A stretch of DNA of 64,000 nt from Streptomyces sp. NBC_00704 (GTDB taxonomy: Bacteria; Actinomycetota; Actinomycetes; Streptomycetales; Streptomycetaceae), in assembly GCF_036226605.1 (NCBI RefSeq), contig NZ_CP109000.1:2414501-2478500 (forward strand), read 5' to 3'. Within the stretch, counting starts at the first letter, position 1. The number at the start of each line of letters is the position of its first letter. Below are positions 26,779-35,117 of the stretch, in pieces. Below the pieces are notes generated by a model. It was not told the origin of the DNA. It saw nothing but the letters and a program-made list of their open reading frames with translations, and ran no database searches. Position numbers and translations under genes: made by a program.

Positions 26779-27171
26779 GTGCCCTCGTCACGGCAACGTC
26801 GTTTCCCCCGCTCGCGCGCCTCGGTACGGGACGCCCGCGCCTTCGTCCGCCAGGCCCTCACGGACTGGGACCGCCTCGACCGGCTGGACGACGTCACGCT
26901 GTGCGTGTCGGAGCTCGCCACCAACGCCCTGCTGCACGGAGTGCCGCCGGGCAGGCAGTACTGCGTGACGCTCACGCTCGACGGTTCGCTGCTGCGTCTG
27001 GCCGTGCGCGACACCGGCGACCACCCCGCTCCGGCCGCGCCCCCGGCCGAGGACGCGTGCTCGGGCCGGGGGCTGCACCTCGCCCGGGAGGTGTCGGACG
27101 ACCTGGGGGTCACCGGGCATCCCGTGGGCAAGACGGTGTGGGTGGTGTTCAAGACGGACGCCGGCTGCTGA
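26779..27171 (+). CDS. ATP-binding protein, RsbW/SpoIIAB-like anti-sigma factor kinase fold
   Basis: A 130-residue HATPase_c_2 protein. The N box is VSELATNALLHG, the G1 box VRDTGDHPAP and the G2 region SGRGLHLAREVSDDLG, as in the many streptomycete RsbW-like proteins. Such proteins bind a sigma factor or phosphorylate an anti-anti-sigma factor, but neither partner is encoded nearby. GTG at 26779 is chosen because GGAGG is 9 bases upstream; GTG at 26770 would leave no room for it. Confidence 0.88.
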   Translation: MPSSRQRRFPRSRASVRDARAFVRQALTDWDRLDRLDDVTLCVSELATNALLHGVPPGRQYCVTLTLDGSLLRLAVRDTGDHPAPAAPPAEDACSGRGLHLAREVSDDLGVTGHPVGKTVWVVFKTDAGC

Positions 27172-27184
27172 CGCGGTGTGCGGC

Positions 27185-28216
27185 TCAGGTCTTCTTGCGG
27201 GTCGTCATGAAGCGCTGGACCAGGATGAACGCGCACAGCAGCACACCGGTGGCGATCTTCGTCCACCAGGAGCTGAGCGTGCCCTCGAACTGGATGATGC
27301 TCTTGATCAGGCCGAGGACGAGGACGCCGAACAGGGTGCCCAGGACATAGCCGGAGCCGCCCGTCAGCAGGGTGCCGCCGATGACGACCGCGGCGATCGC
27401 GTCCAGTTCCATGCCGGTGGCGTGCAGCGGGTCGCCGGACTGGATGTAGAGCGTGAAGAGGAGCCCGGCGAGCGCCGAGCAGAACCCGCTCACCGTGTAC
27501 ACGGCGATCTTGGTGCCGCCCTGCGGGAGGCCCATCAGCATGGCCGAGTTCTCGTTGCCGCCGATGGCGTAGACCCGGCGTCCGAAGCGCGTGTAGTGCA
27601 GGACGTAGAACGCCACGGCGAGGACGACGAGGGAGACGATCGCGCCGATCGACAGGAACCCCGCCCCCAGCGAGGCCTGCGCCTGCGCCAGGCTGCTGAC
27701 CGTGGAGTCGCCGATGGAGATCGACTCCTTGGAGATGACCAGGCACAGACCGCGGAAGAGGAAGAGGCCCGCGAGGGTCACGATGAACGGCTGGATCTCG
27801 AAGTTGTGGATCACGTAGCCCATGAGGAAGCCGCCGAAGGCGCCCACGGCCAGCGCCATGGGGACCACGACGAGCAGGGGCAGGCCCTGGCGCTCCACCA
27901 GCCAGGCCGTGAACATCGTCGTGAAGCCGATCATCGAGCCGACGGAGAGGTCGATGCCGCCCGACAGGATGACGAAGGTGACGCCGACCGCGGCGACCAG
28001 CAGATAGCCGTTGTCGATGAACAGGTTCAGGAAGACCTGCGGTTCGCCGAACCCGTAGTACTGGTACCGGGCCAGGCCGCCGCCGTACATCAGCAGGAAG
28101 AGCAGGGCCGTCACGGCGACGGGCAGCCGCCGGTCGCCGAGCAGCCGGGCGGCCCGGGACGGGGGCGTGGCGGTACGGCTGTCGGAGGCCGTGGGGCTCT
28201 GGGTGGTCGCGCTCAT
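27185..28216 (-). CDS. Sugar ABC transporter permease, YjfF-like
   Basis: A 343-residue inner-membrane permease with about 9-10 hydrophobic segments of the BPD_transp_2 family. GIDLSVGSMIGFTTM and IGGTLLTGGSGYVLGT are the signature loops of ribose/galactose-type permeases. It is the last gene of a four-gene importer (binding protein, ATPase, two permeases) laid out like E. coli ytfQ-ytfR-ytfT-yjfF. Its ATG shares a base with the stop of the preceding permease gene (TGATG). Confidence 0.9.
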   Translation of the reverse strand: MSATTQSPTASDSRTATPPSRAARLLGDRRLPVAVTALLFLLMYGGGLARYQYYGFGEPQVFLNLFIDNGYLLVAAVGVTFVILSGGIDLSVGSMIGFTTMFTAWLVERQGLPLLVVVPMALAVGAFGGFLMGYVIHNFEIQPFIVTLAGLFLFRGLCLVISKESISIGDSTVSSLAQAQASLGAGFLSIGAIVSLVVLAVAFYVLHYTRFGRRVYAIGGNENSAMLMGLPQGGTKIAVYTVSGFCSALAGLLFTLYIQSGDPLHATGMELDAIAAVVIGGTLLTGGSGYVLGTLFGVLVLGLIKSIIQFEGTLSSWWTKIATGVLLCAFILVQRFMTTRKKT

Positions 28217-29337
28217 CACGACACCTCCATCTTGGGAGCGGCCTCGGTCGCCGCGGCGGGGTCGGCGGCGGGCGCGGCCGGCTTGGCGCCGCCCTTCGCC
28301 GCGAACCGGGCGGCGAACTTCGCGCCGAAGACCTTGGCGCGGAACTTCGGGGACTGCAACAGGCAGACGACGATGACGACGGCGGCCTTGAAGACCAGGT
28401 TGGTCTGGGTGGGCACGCCGATGGTGTAGATCGTGGTGGTCAGGGTCTGGATGACGAGGGCGCCCACCACCGTGCCGCCGATGGAGAACCGGCCGCCCAG
28501 CAGCGAGGTGCCGCCGATCACCACGGCGAGGATCGCGTCCAGCTCGATCCACAGGCCGGCGTTGTTGCCGTCGGCGGCCGAGGTGTTGGAGCTGATCATC
28601 AGTCCGGCGATGCCCGCGCACAGCGCGCAGAACATGTAGACCATGATCTTGATGCGCCGGGACCTGATGCCGACCAGTCGGCTGGCCTCGGCGTTGCCGC
28701 CGACCGCCTCGACCAGCAGGCCGAGGGCCGTGCGCCGGGTCAGCGCCACGGTGACGGCGACCACGGCGGCCACCACGAAGATGGAGAACGGCAGGGTCAG
28801 CCAGTAGCCGCCGCCGATCAGCTTGTACGGCTCGCTGTTGATGGTGATGATCTGGCCGTCGGTGATCAGCTGGGCGACGCCGCGCCCGGCGACCATGATG
28901 ATCAGGGTCGCGATGATCGGCTGGATGCCCATCCGGGCCACCAGGAAGCCGTTCCACAGTCCGCAGACGACCGCGGCCACGAGGCCGAGGCCCATCGCGA
29001 GCAGCACCCCGGACAGCGCGCCCTGGTCGTGCTGGTCGCTGATGTAGGAGCAGGCCAGCGCGCCGGTGATGGCGACGACCGCGCCCACGGAGAGGTCGAT
29101 GCCGCCGGTCGCGATGACCAGGGTCATGCCGACCGCCACCAGGATGAGGGGCGAGCCGAACAGCACGATCGAGACGAGGCTGCCGTAGAGGTGGCCGTCG
29201 GCCATCCGGACCGAGAAGAAGTCGGGGGTGAAGGGGACGTTGACGAGCAGCAGGAGCACGAGCACCGCCACCGGCCAGAACAGGTGGTGGCGGGTCAGCG
29301 CCCGCCACCGGGAAGAGGTGGTCGTGGACGTGGTCAC
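28216..29337 (-). CDS. Sugar ABC transporter permease, YtfT-like
   Basis: A 373-residue permease of the same family as its neighbour. GIDLSVGAVVAITGALACSY and IGGTSLLGGRFSIGGT are the conserved loops. The C-terminus is extended by about 40 Ala/Lys/Pro residues not found in typical members. GTG at 29337 overlaps the ATPase stop (GTGA), so the two are translationally coupled. Confidence 0.9.
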   Translation of the reverse strand: MTTSTTTSSRWRALTRHHLFWPVAVLVLLLLVNVPFTPDFFSVRMADGHLYGSLVSIVLFGSPLILVAVGMTLVIATGGIDLSVGAVVAITGALACSYISDQHDQGALSGVLLAMGLGLVAAVVCGLWNGFLVARMGIQPIIATLIIMVAGRGVAQLITDGQIITINSEPYKLIGGGYWLTLPFSIFVVAAVVAVTVALTRRTALGLLVEAVGGNAEASRLVGIRSRRIKIMVYMFCALCAGIAGLMISSNTSAADGNNAGLWIELDAILAVVIGGTSLLGGRFSIGGTVVGALVIQTLTTTIYTIGVPTQTNLVFKAAVVIVVCLLQSPKFRAKVFGAKFAARFAAKGGAKPAAPAADPAAATEAAPKMEVS

Positions 29338-30872
29338 TGGTGCTCTCCGCTCGCGATGGTCTCCAGGATCCGGCTCGTGGTGATCTCGGGCCCGTTGGCG
29401 ATCTGCGCCACCAGCCGGCGGTCGCGCAGCACTCCGATGGTGTGGCTGAGCCGGAGCACCTCCTCCAGCTCGGCCGCGATGTACAGCACGGACATGCCCT
29501 CCTCGGAGAGGGAGACGACGAGCTTCTGGATCTCCGCCTTGGCGCCGATGTCGATGCCGCGGGTCGGCTCGTCGAGGATCAGCAGCTTCGGCTGGGTGAT
29601 CAGCCAGCGGGCCAGCAGCACCTTCTGCTGGTTGCCGCCGCTGAGCTGGCCCACCCGCGCCTCGGGGTTGGCCGGGCGGATGTCGAGCGCCTTGATGTAC
29701 TTGGCGACGAGTTCGTCGCGCTGGGCGGCCGGGATGGGCCGGGTCCAGCCGCGCGAGGCCTGGAGGGCCAGGATGATGTTCTCGCGCACCGTCAGGTCGG
29801 GCACCAGGCCCTCGCTCTTGCGGTTCTCGGAGCAGAACGCGACCCCCGCGCCGATGGCGTCGTTGGGGGCGCTCATCGAGACCTGCCGGCCGCCGATCGT
29901 GACCTTGCCGGTGTCCGGCTGGTCGGCGCCGAAGAGCAGCCGGGCGAGTTCGGTGCGGCCCGATCCGAGCAGGCCGGCGAGCCCGATCACCTCGCCCGTC
30001 CTGATCTCCAGGTCGAACGGCTCGATGCCGCCGGTCCTGCCGAGGCCCTCGGCGTGCACGAGGGTGTCGCCGGCGTCGGAGCGCAGCTGGTGTTCGTGGA
30101 GTTCGTCGAGCTGGCCCATGGCCTTGCCGAGCATGAGCTGGACGAGGCCGACCTGGTCGAGGTCGGCGACCATGTGCTCGCCGACCAGGGTGCCGTTGCG
30201 CAGCACGGTCATCCGGTCGCAGACCTCGTAGATCTGGTCGAGGAAGTGCGAGACGAACAGGATCGCGACGCCTTCGTCCTTCAGCCGCCGCATCAGGGCG
30301 AAGAGCTGGAGCACCTCGTCGCGGTCGAGGCTGGAGGTCGGCTCGTCGAGGACGAGCACCTTGGTGCCCGGCCCGTCGCCGTCCGCGTCGCCGGTGTTCA
30401 ACGACCGTACGATGGCGACCAGTTGCTGGACGGCCAGCGGGTACGAGGACAGGGGGGCGCTGACGTCGATGTCCAGCCCGAGCCGGTCCACCAGCTCGGC
30501 GGCCTCGCGGCGCAGCCGCTTCCACTGGATGCGGCCCATGCGGGTCGGTTCACGGCCGATGAAGATGTTCTCCGCCACCGACAGGTTCGGGCAGAGGTTG
30601 ACCTCCTGGTAGACCGTGCTGATGCCGGCCTGCTGGGCCTGTAGCGGGCTGGCGATCCGCACGGACTCGCCGTCCAGGGTGATCGTGCCGCCGTCCAGGG
30701 AGTAGACGCCGGTGAGCACCTTGATGAGCGTGGACTTGCCCGCTCCGTTCTCGCCCATCAGGGCGTGGATCTCGCCGGGGAAGAGCCGGAAGTCGACGCC
30801 CGACAGAGCCCGTACCCCCGGAAACTCCTTGACTATGCCCGCCATTTCCAGGACGGGCCGCGGCTCTGCCAT
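29334..30872 (-). CDS. Sugar ABC transporter ATP-binding protein, YtfR-like
   Basis: A 512-residue protein with two fused ABC domains, the form used by monosaccharide importers. The first Walker A is GENGAGKST (Lys46), its Walker B VLVLDEPTSSLD. The second half has GSGRTELARLLFG, a degenerate Walker A as is usual here, and the signature [15 protein letters not shown] followed by [18 protein letters not shown] at 30872 has GAGGAG upstream and is preferred over 30887. Confidence 0.93.
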   Translation of the reverse strand: MAEPRPVLEMAGIVKEFPGVRALSGVDFRLFPGEIHALMGENGAGKSTLIKVLTGVYSLDGGTITLDGESVRIASPLQAQQAGISTVYQEVNLCPNLSVAENIFIGREPTRMGRIQWKRLRREAAELVDRLGLDIDVSAPLSSYPLAVQQLVAIVRSLNTGDADGDGPGTKVLVLDEPTSSLDRDEVLQLFALMRRLKDEGVAILFVSHFLDQIYEVCDRMTVLRNGTLVGEHMVADLDQVGLVQLMLGKAMGQLDELHEHQLRSDAGDTLVHAEGLGRTGGIEPFDLEIRTGEVIGLAGLLGSGRTELARLLFGADQPDTGKVTIGGRQVSMSAPNDAIGAGVAFCSENRKSEGLVPDLTVRENIILALQASRGWTRPIPAAQRDELVAKYIKALDIRPANPEARVGQLSGGNQQKVLLARWLITQPKLLILDEPTRGIDIGAKAEIQKLVVSLSEEGMSVLYIAAELEEVLRLSHTIGVLRDRRLVAQIANGPEITTSRILETIASGEHQ

Positions 30873-30970
30873 GGCAGCGCTCCTCATGAGATTGGTTCAG
30901 GCCCGCAGGGAGCCCCGGCCGACCGATGGCGCTCGGTCGGCCGCGGGCTCCCCGCCGGCGGGTGCGTCGG

Positions 30971-31981
30971 TCAGTACTTGCGGCTCGGGAGCGCGGCCTT
31001 GGCCTGGTCCTGCATGAAGTCGCCCTCCTTGGTCTTGATCCAGCGCTCGACCTTCTCGCCGTTCTTGACCTTCTTCACGGTGTCCATCAGCTGGGGGCCG
31101 AGGAGGGGGTTGCACTCGACGATGGCGTTGATCTTGCCCTCGGACATGGCCACGAAGCCGTCCTTCACGCCGTCGATCGAGACGATCAGGATGTCCTTGC
31201 CGGGCTTCTTGCCCGCCGCCTCGATGGACTGGATGGCGCCGATGGCCATGTCGTCGTTGTGCGCGAACAGGACGTTGACGTCCGGGTTGGACTGGAGGAA
31301 GGCCGCCATGACCTGCTTGCCGCCGGCGCGGGTGAAGTCACCGGTCTGGCTGACGACGATCTTCCAGTCGTCCTTGTGGTCGGCGTCCATGACCTCCTTG
31401 AAGCCCTTGGCGCGCTCGATCGCCGGGGCGGCGCCGGTGGTGCCCTCCAGCTGGGCGATCTTCACCGGGCCCTTGTGGCCGGCCTTCTCCAGCACCTTCT
31501 CCAGGATCTTGCCGGCGCGGCGGCCCTCGTCCGTGAAGTCGGAGCCGACCAGCGTGACGTACAGGGACTCGTCGGACGTCTCCACCGAGCGGTCGGTCAG
31601 GACGACCGGGATCTTCGCGGCCTTGGCCTCCTTGAGGATCGCGTCCCAGCCGGTGACGACGACCGGCGAGAAGGCGATGACGTCGACCTTCTGCGCGATG
31701 TAGCTGCGGATCGCGGAGATCTGGTTCTCCTGCTTCTGCTGCGCGTCGGAGAACTTGAGGTTGTAGCCCGCCTCCTTGGCCGCGTCCTTCACCGAGGTGG
31801 TGTTGGCGCTGCGCCAGCCGCTCTCCGAGCCGACCTGGGAGAAGCCGAGGCTGATCGTCTTGCTGCCGCCCGAGGAGGAGGAGGAGTCGGAGGCGTCGTC
31901 GTCCTTCTTGGCGCAGGCCGTCAGACCGCCCGCCGCCGCCACGCCGACCGCCACGGTGAGGAAGTTCCTTCTGCTGAGCAT
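30971..31981 (-). CDS. Sugar-binding lipoprotein, YtfQ-like
   Basis: A 336-residue periplasmic-binding-type lipoprotein (lipobox LTAC, Cys23) with a twin-Arg-like start (SRRNFL). The mature part matches the E. coli galactofuranose-binding protein YtfQ in its key stretches: VGSESGWRSANT, QQKQENQISAIRSYIAQ, PVVVTGWDAILKEAK, SQTGDFTRAGGKQVM and FAHNDDMAIGAIQSIEAAG. Likely ligands are galactose, galactofuranose or arabinose. AAAGGAG precedes the ATG. An IclR-type operator candidate lies 87 bp upstream. It is the first gene of the importer operon. Confidence 0.92.
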   Translation of the reverse strand: MLSRRNFLTVAVGVAAAGGLTACAKKDDDASDSSSSSGGSKTISLGFSQVGSESGWRSANTTSVKDAAKEAGYNLKFSDAQQKQENQISAIRSYIAQKVDVIAFSPVVVTGWDAILKEAKAAKIPVVLTDRSVETSDESLYVTLVGSDFTDEGRRAGKILEKVLEKAGHKGPVKIAQLEGTTGAAPAIERAKGFKEVMDADHKDDWKIVVSQTGDFTRAGGKQVMAAFLQSNPDVNVLFAHNDDMAIGAIQSIEAAGKKPGKDILIVSIDGVKDGFVAMSEGKINAIVECNPLLGPQLMDTVKKVKNGEKVERWIKTKEGDFMQDQAKAALPSRKY

Positions 31982-32067
31982 GTTCTTCTCCTTTGAAGAG
32001 CCGGCCCGGTGACGGACCTGCTGGTACTTGACGAGACCGGCTGTACTGCGTCCAGCCTGTCGATCAT

Positions 32068-32085
32068 TGTTCGAGATTTCGGTCA
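32068..32085. promoter_or_regulatory. Shared operator candidate, site a (ytfQ-like operon)
   Basis: TGTTCGAGATTTCGGTCA on the plus strand, upstream of the importer operon. Fourteen bases (TGTTCGAGATTTCG) recur exactly before the dehydratase operon, and 16 of 18 match the site before the TIM-barrel gene. Confidence 0.6.
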
Positions 32086-32116
32086 GACGGCCGGAGCGGT
32101 CAGACCGGGGGGTTCG

Positions 32117-33163
32117 TCAGTGGGGCGTGCCGTCCGGCTGGGCGGCACTGGGGAAGGTGCTGGCGCGGACGACGAGCTGGGGTTCGATCGCCACCCGGGG
32201 GGCGGTGGCGGGCGGCCGGCCCTCGATCAGGTCCAGCAGGAGCGCGATGCCCTGCCTGCCCACCGCCGAGAAGTCCTGCCGGACGGTGGTCAGCGGCGGG
32301 GCGAAGAACTCGGCCTCGGGGATGTCGTCGAAGCCGACCACCGCCACGTCCTGGGGAGTGCGCACCCCCGCCTCGCGCAGGGCCCGCAACACCCCCAGCG
32401 CCATCTGGTCGTTGGCGACGAAGACCGCGGTCAGCCCGCGGCCCACCCAGCCGGCCAGTTCCTGGCCCGCACGGTAGCCCGACAGCGGACTCCAGTCGCC
32501 GCGCAGCATCATGGGCGGCTCGACGCCCGCGGACTCGAGGGTGTCGCGCCAGCCGGCGGCCCGGTCGGCCGCCTCCTGCCACGCCTCGGGCCCGGCGAGA
32601 TGCCAGACCGTGCGATGGCCGGAGGCCAGAAGATGCCCGGTGGCCAGCCGCGCCCCGAGATGCTGGTCCACGCAGACCCCGGCGATGTCCGCACCGGGCC
32701 CGCCACCCACGACCACCACGGGGAACGGGTGGCGCAGTTCGGAGAGGGCGTCCACCGCCGAGCGCTGCGGGGCGATGGCGACCACGCCCTCGACGCCGCC
32801 GTCCGCGAGGTGGTCCAGGGCCTCGGCCAGACTCTCCATGGTCAGTCTGCGCAGACTGACCGTCGAGACGAGGTAGCCCTCCGCCCGCGCCGCCTCCTCC
32901 AGCGCGAACAGCGTGCTGGCCGGCCCGTACAGGGTCGTGTCGGAGGCGACCACGCCCAGCGTCCGGGTCCGCCGGGTCGCCAGCGCCCGTGCGGAGAAGT
33001 TGCGGCGATAGCCCATCTCCTCGATCGCACGCAGCACCCGGGCCCGGGTCGCCTCCCGCACGTTGGGGTGGTCCCCCAGCACGCGGGACACGGTCTGGTG
33101 GGACACGCCGGCCCGGCGCGCCACGTCGGCCATGGTGGGCGGCCGAAGCCTGGTGTGTGCCAC
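32117..33163 (-). CDS. LacI family transcriptional regulator
   Basis: A 348-residue sugar-responsive repressor. The N-terminal helix-turn-helix and hinge are canonical: MADVARRAGVSHQTVSRVLG then RARVLRAIEEMGYRRNFSARAL. The periplasmic-binding-like core follows. GTG at 33163 is preferred because AGGAGGGG is 7 bases upstream; an ATG at 33199 is the alternative. The gene lies 135 bp before the ytfQ-like gene on the same strand, so it may control that importer. A LacI-type operator lies in its own promoter region at 33359-33374. Confidence 0.93.
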   Translation of the reverse strand: MAHTRLRPPTMADVARRAGVSHQTVSRVLGDHPNVREATRARVLRAIEEMGYRRNFSARALATRRTRTLGVVASDTTLYGPASTLFALEEAARAEGYLVSTVSLRRLTMESLAEALDHLADGGVEGVVAIAPQRSAVDALSELRHPFPVVVVGGGPGADIAGVCVDQHLGARLATGHLLASGHRTVWHLAGPEAWQEAADRAAGWRDTLESAGVEPPMMLRGDWSPLSGYRAGQELAGWVGRGLTAVFVANDQMALGVLRALREAGVRTPQDVAVVGFDDIPEAEFFAPPLTTVRQDFSAVGRQGIALLLDLIEGRPPATAPRVAIEPQLVVRASTFPSAAQPDGTPH

Positions 33164-33869
33164 GGGCGCCCCTCCTTCTCGGCTCTCGTTCGTCGACATG
33201 GCCTGCGCTGCGGGCGGACGGTTCCGCGCCGCCGACGTCACTGCGGGATCCCGGTGAGCCCAACGGCACTGGCGGAAGAGGCGAGTCGGCGTGATGTCGG
33301 CACGATGCTCTCTCCTCCCCCGTCGGCGGTGGGCCGTGACTGGTGAATGCGGAGGTCATTGTGAGCGCTAACAATTCACGGCGGTCAAGAGGGTTGCCGC
33401 CATACGTCGTCACGGTTCCATAACGCGATGGAGCACTCGCAGGCATAATCCCAGGCCAGCGCCAGGAGAGAGGTCTATACCGGCGGCCGCGCCCAGCGCC
33501 CCGGCGACGGCCCGCCCGCCCGCCGGAGCGCGGGTTGCGGGCACGGCCGGGGCGAGGTCCGAGCGCCGGGACGGCGATCACATCGCCCTGGACGAACCGT
33601 CCACACGGCCCGGCATCCGCGCGTCGACGCCCGCCGCGCCACCGGATCCGGACACGCGGGCACCCGCGATCCGGCCAACGGGACGGCGGACACACCGGAC
33701 TGGACGAACCGTCCACGCGGGGACGCCGGACGATCGCCCTCTCACGCGGAGGAGCCCCGGCCGCCACGACGGCACAGAGGCCTACGGACCCACGGGTCCA
33801 CGGCCTCATGGACCCACGGACCCATGGCCTTGGGAGCACCACGGCCCACGGACCCACGGGCTCATGACC
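33164..33869. other. 706-bp intergenic region, promoter of lacI-type gene and short repeats
   Basis: No gene supported. The first 260 bases form the lacI leader and promoter. The rest is GC-rich with short repeats: TGGACGAACCGTCCA, itself a hairpin, occurs twice (about 33591 and 33704), and GGACCCACGG-type units recur at 33786-33865 next to the end of the convergent SCO2400-type gene, where they may terminate transcription. Confidence 0.6.
33359..33374. promoter_or_regulatory. LacI-family operator candidate
   Basis: TTGTGAGCGCTAACAA is a near-perfect palindrome (14 of 16 positions symmetric) with the AGCGCT core typical of LacI-family sites, about 200 bp before the LacI gene. No similar site lies before the ytfQ-like gene. 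Confidence 0.65.
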
Positions 33870-34862
33870 CTAGGAGCACCACCACAGGAAGCGGGTGCAG
33901 GTCTGCGACGGGGAGGGGTGCGGGGAGGCGTCCGTCGCCGTCGGCCGGGGGGTCGGGGTGGAGCCGTGGCCTCCCCCGTCCGACGGGTCCGCCGCACCGG
34001 AGGGCGCCGACCCGGAGGAACCGGGGACCTGGCCCGACTGGGCCTGCTTGTCCGGGCCCGGACCGGCCGTCCCGTCCGTCGCGGAGGGCGACGCGGACGC
34101 CGACGGCGAGGCGGAGGCGTCGGGAGAGGGCGAGGGACTGGCGGAGCCGGGGTCCGTCCGGTCGTCCAGCGGCTGCGCGGACACGCTGGGCTCGGGCGTC
34201 GAACCGTCCAGCTCGGTGGACTCGCCCCCGGCCGCCGCCGGGTCGGCCGGCGACGAGAACCCCGGTGCGTCGATGCCGAGTTCGGCGAGACTGAGGCCGC
34301 CCGCCGCCAGGGCGAAGCCGACGCCGATCAGCACCACGCGCTTACGGCGGCGACGGTGCGCGGAGGCCTTGCGGTCACGTCGGCTCGCGTCCGGCGCGGC
34401 CGAGGCCCCGCCGGGCCCCCGTCGCCCGTCGTGCCCCTGGTCGCGACGGCGGGCGGCCCGGCCCCGCGGCTCGTCGCCCTCGCGTACGCCGGCGTCCCCG
34501 CCGATGCCCCCGCCGTCGTCGAGACCTTCGCCGCCGTCGCCGCCGTCGCCGCCGTCGCCGCCGTCGTGGCCGTGATGTCCGGCGGGGCTGTCGCGGGTGT
34601 CGTGTCCGACCGCCGGCTCGCCGGGACCGTACGCGTCCGGTTCCGGCGCGTACGGTTCGGGCGCGTACGGTTCGGGCGCGTACGGTTCGGGCGCGTACGG
34701 CTGCGGGTCGTAGGGCTGCCGGCCGTACGACTGCGGCTCCGGCTCCGGCTCCGGCTCGTACGCGCTCGGCTGATACGCGCGTAGCTGCTCGGCGGGTGCG
34801 CCGCATCCCGGGCAGGCGAGGGCGCCGTTGAGGTGCCGTCGGCACGGGTGGCAGTAGTCCAT
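33870..34862 (-). CDS. SCO2400 family protein: zinc-ribbon, single-pass membrane protein
   Basis: A 330-residue protein of unknown function. The N-terminus is a zinc ribbon with Cys4, Cys7, Cys17 and Cys20 (YCHPCRRH and ACPGCGAPAEQ). A Tyr-Ala-Pro-Glu-Pro repeat region (about 50-75), a Gly/Asp-rich stretch (100-125) and a basic cluster RRRRKR follow, then one membrane helix at about 176-193. The outer part is Ser/Pro/Ala-rich and ends in TRFLWWCS. The zinc ribbon would be cytoplasmic. The start and N-terminus match the family named after S. coelicolor SCO2400. Confidence 0.85.
   Translation of the reverse strand: MDYCHPCRRHLNGALACPGCGAPAEQLRAYQPSAYEPEPEPEPQSYGRQPYDPQPYAPEPYAPEPYAPEPYAPEPDAYGPGEPAVGHDTRDSPAGHHGHDGGDGGDGGDGGEGLDDGGGIGGDAGVREGDEPRGRAARRRDQGHDGRRGPGGASAAPDASRRDRKASAHRRRRKRVVLIGVGFALAAGGLSLAELGIDAPGFSSPADPAAAGGESTELDGSTPEPSVSAQPLDDRTDPGSASPSPSPDASASPSASASPSATDGTAGPGPDKQAQSGQVPGSSGSAPSGAADPSDGGGHGSTPTPRPTATDASPHPSPSQTCTRFLWWCS
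34645..34705. repeat. 15-bp coding tandem repeat (GGCGCGTACGGTTCG)
   Basis: Four near-identical units encode the Tyr-Ala-Pro-Glu-Pro pentapeptide in the SCO2400-type protein. Confidence 0.85.
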
Positions 34863-35032
34863 GACGCGGAGAGACTAAGTTCCCGGACGATCACCTTTCC
34901 CGCCGCGTCTGTGAAAGTTGTGTGGGAAACCGGCCATACGGCGCGTCAGATCGAGTGACCTGCCCCACATGGCGTCGCCTCAAGAGTCGAAAGGGTCGGC
35001 GAAACTGTCGAAACCGTTACCTGGTCGACCCA

Positions 35033-35062
35033 TTGACACCCCGCTCGCCCCGTCCTTACTGT
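35033..35062 (+). promoter_or_regulatory. Promoter of the dehydratase operon
   Basis: TTGACA (35033-35038), 18-bp spacer, TACTGT (35057-35062). Transcription would begin near 35069, just before the operator candidate, so a bound repressor would block elongation. Confidence 0.7.
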
Positions 35063-35073
35063 CTGGTCAGCAT

Positions 35074-35100
35074 TTCGAACGTGTGACGAAATCTCGAACA
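35074..35100. promoter_or_regulatory. Shared operator candidate, site b (dehydratase operon)
   Basis: CGAAATCTCGAACA (35087-35100) is the exact reverse complement of 14 bases of site a. TTCGAA at 35074-35079 may be a second half-site. It sits between the likely transcription start and the ribosome binding site (GAAGGG). Confidence 0.65.
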
Positions 35101-35117
35101 TCCGAAGGGTAACTTCC

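Noticed and set aside
30971..31981. Ribose-binding (RbsB) identity for the first importer
   Set aside because: The stretches around VGSESGWRSANT, PVVVTGW and QTGDFTRAGGK match YtfQ much better than RbsB.
33450..33860. Small gene upstream of the SCO2400-type gene's end
   Set aside because: Open frames exist in several phases but all are Arg/Pro/Gly-rich with no start signal; the DNA is made of short repeats.
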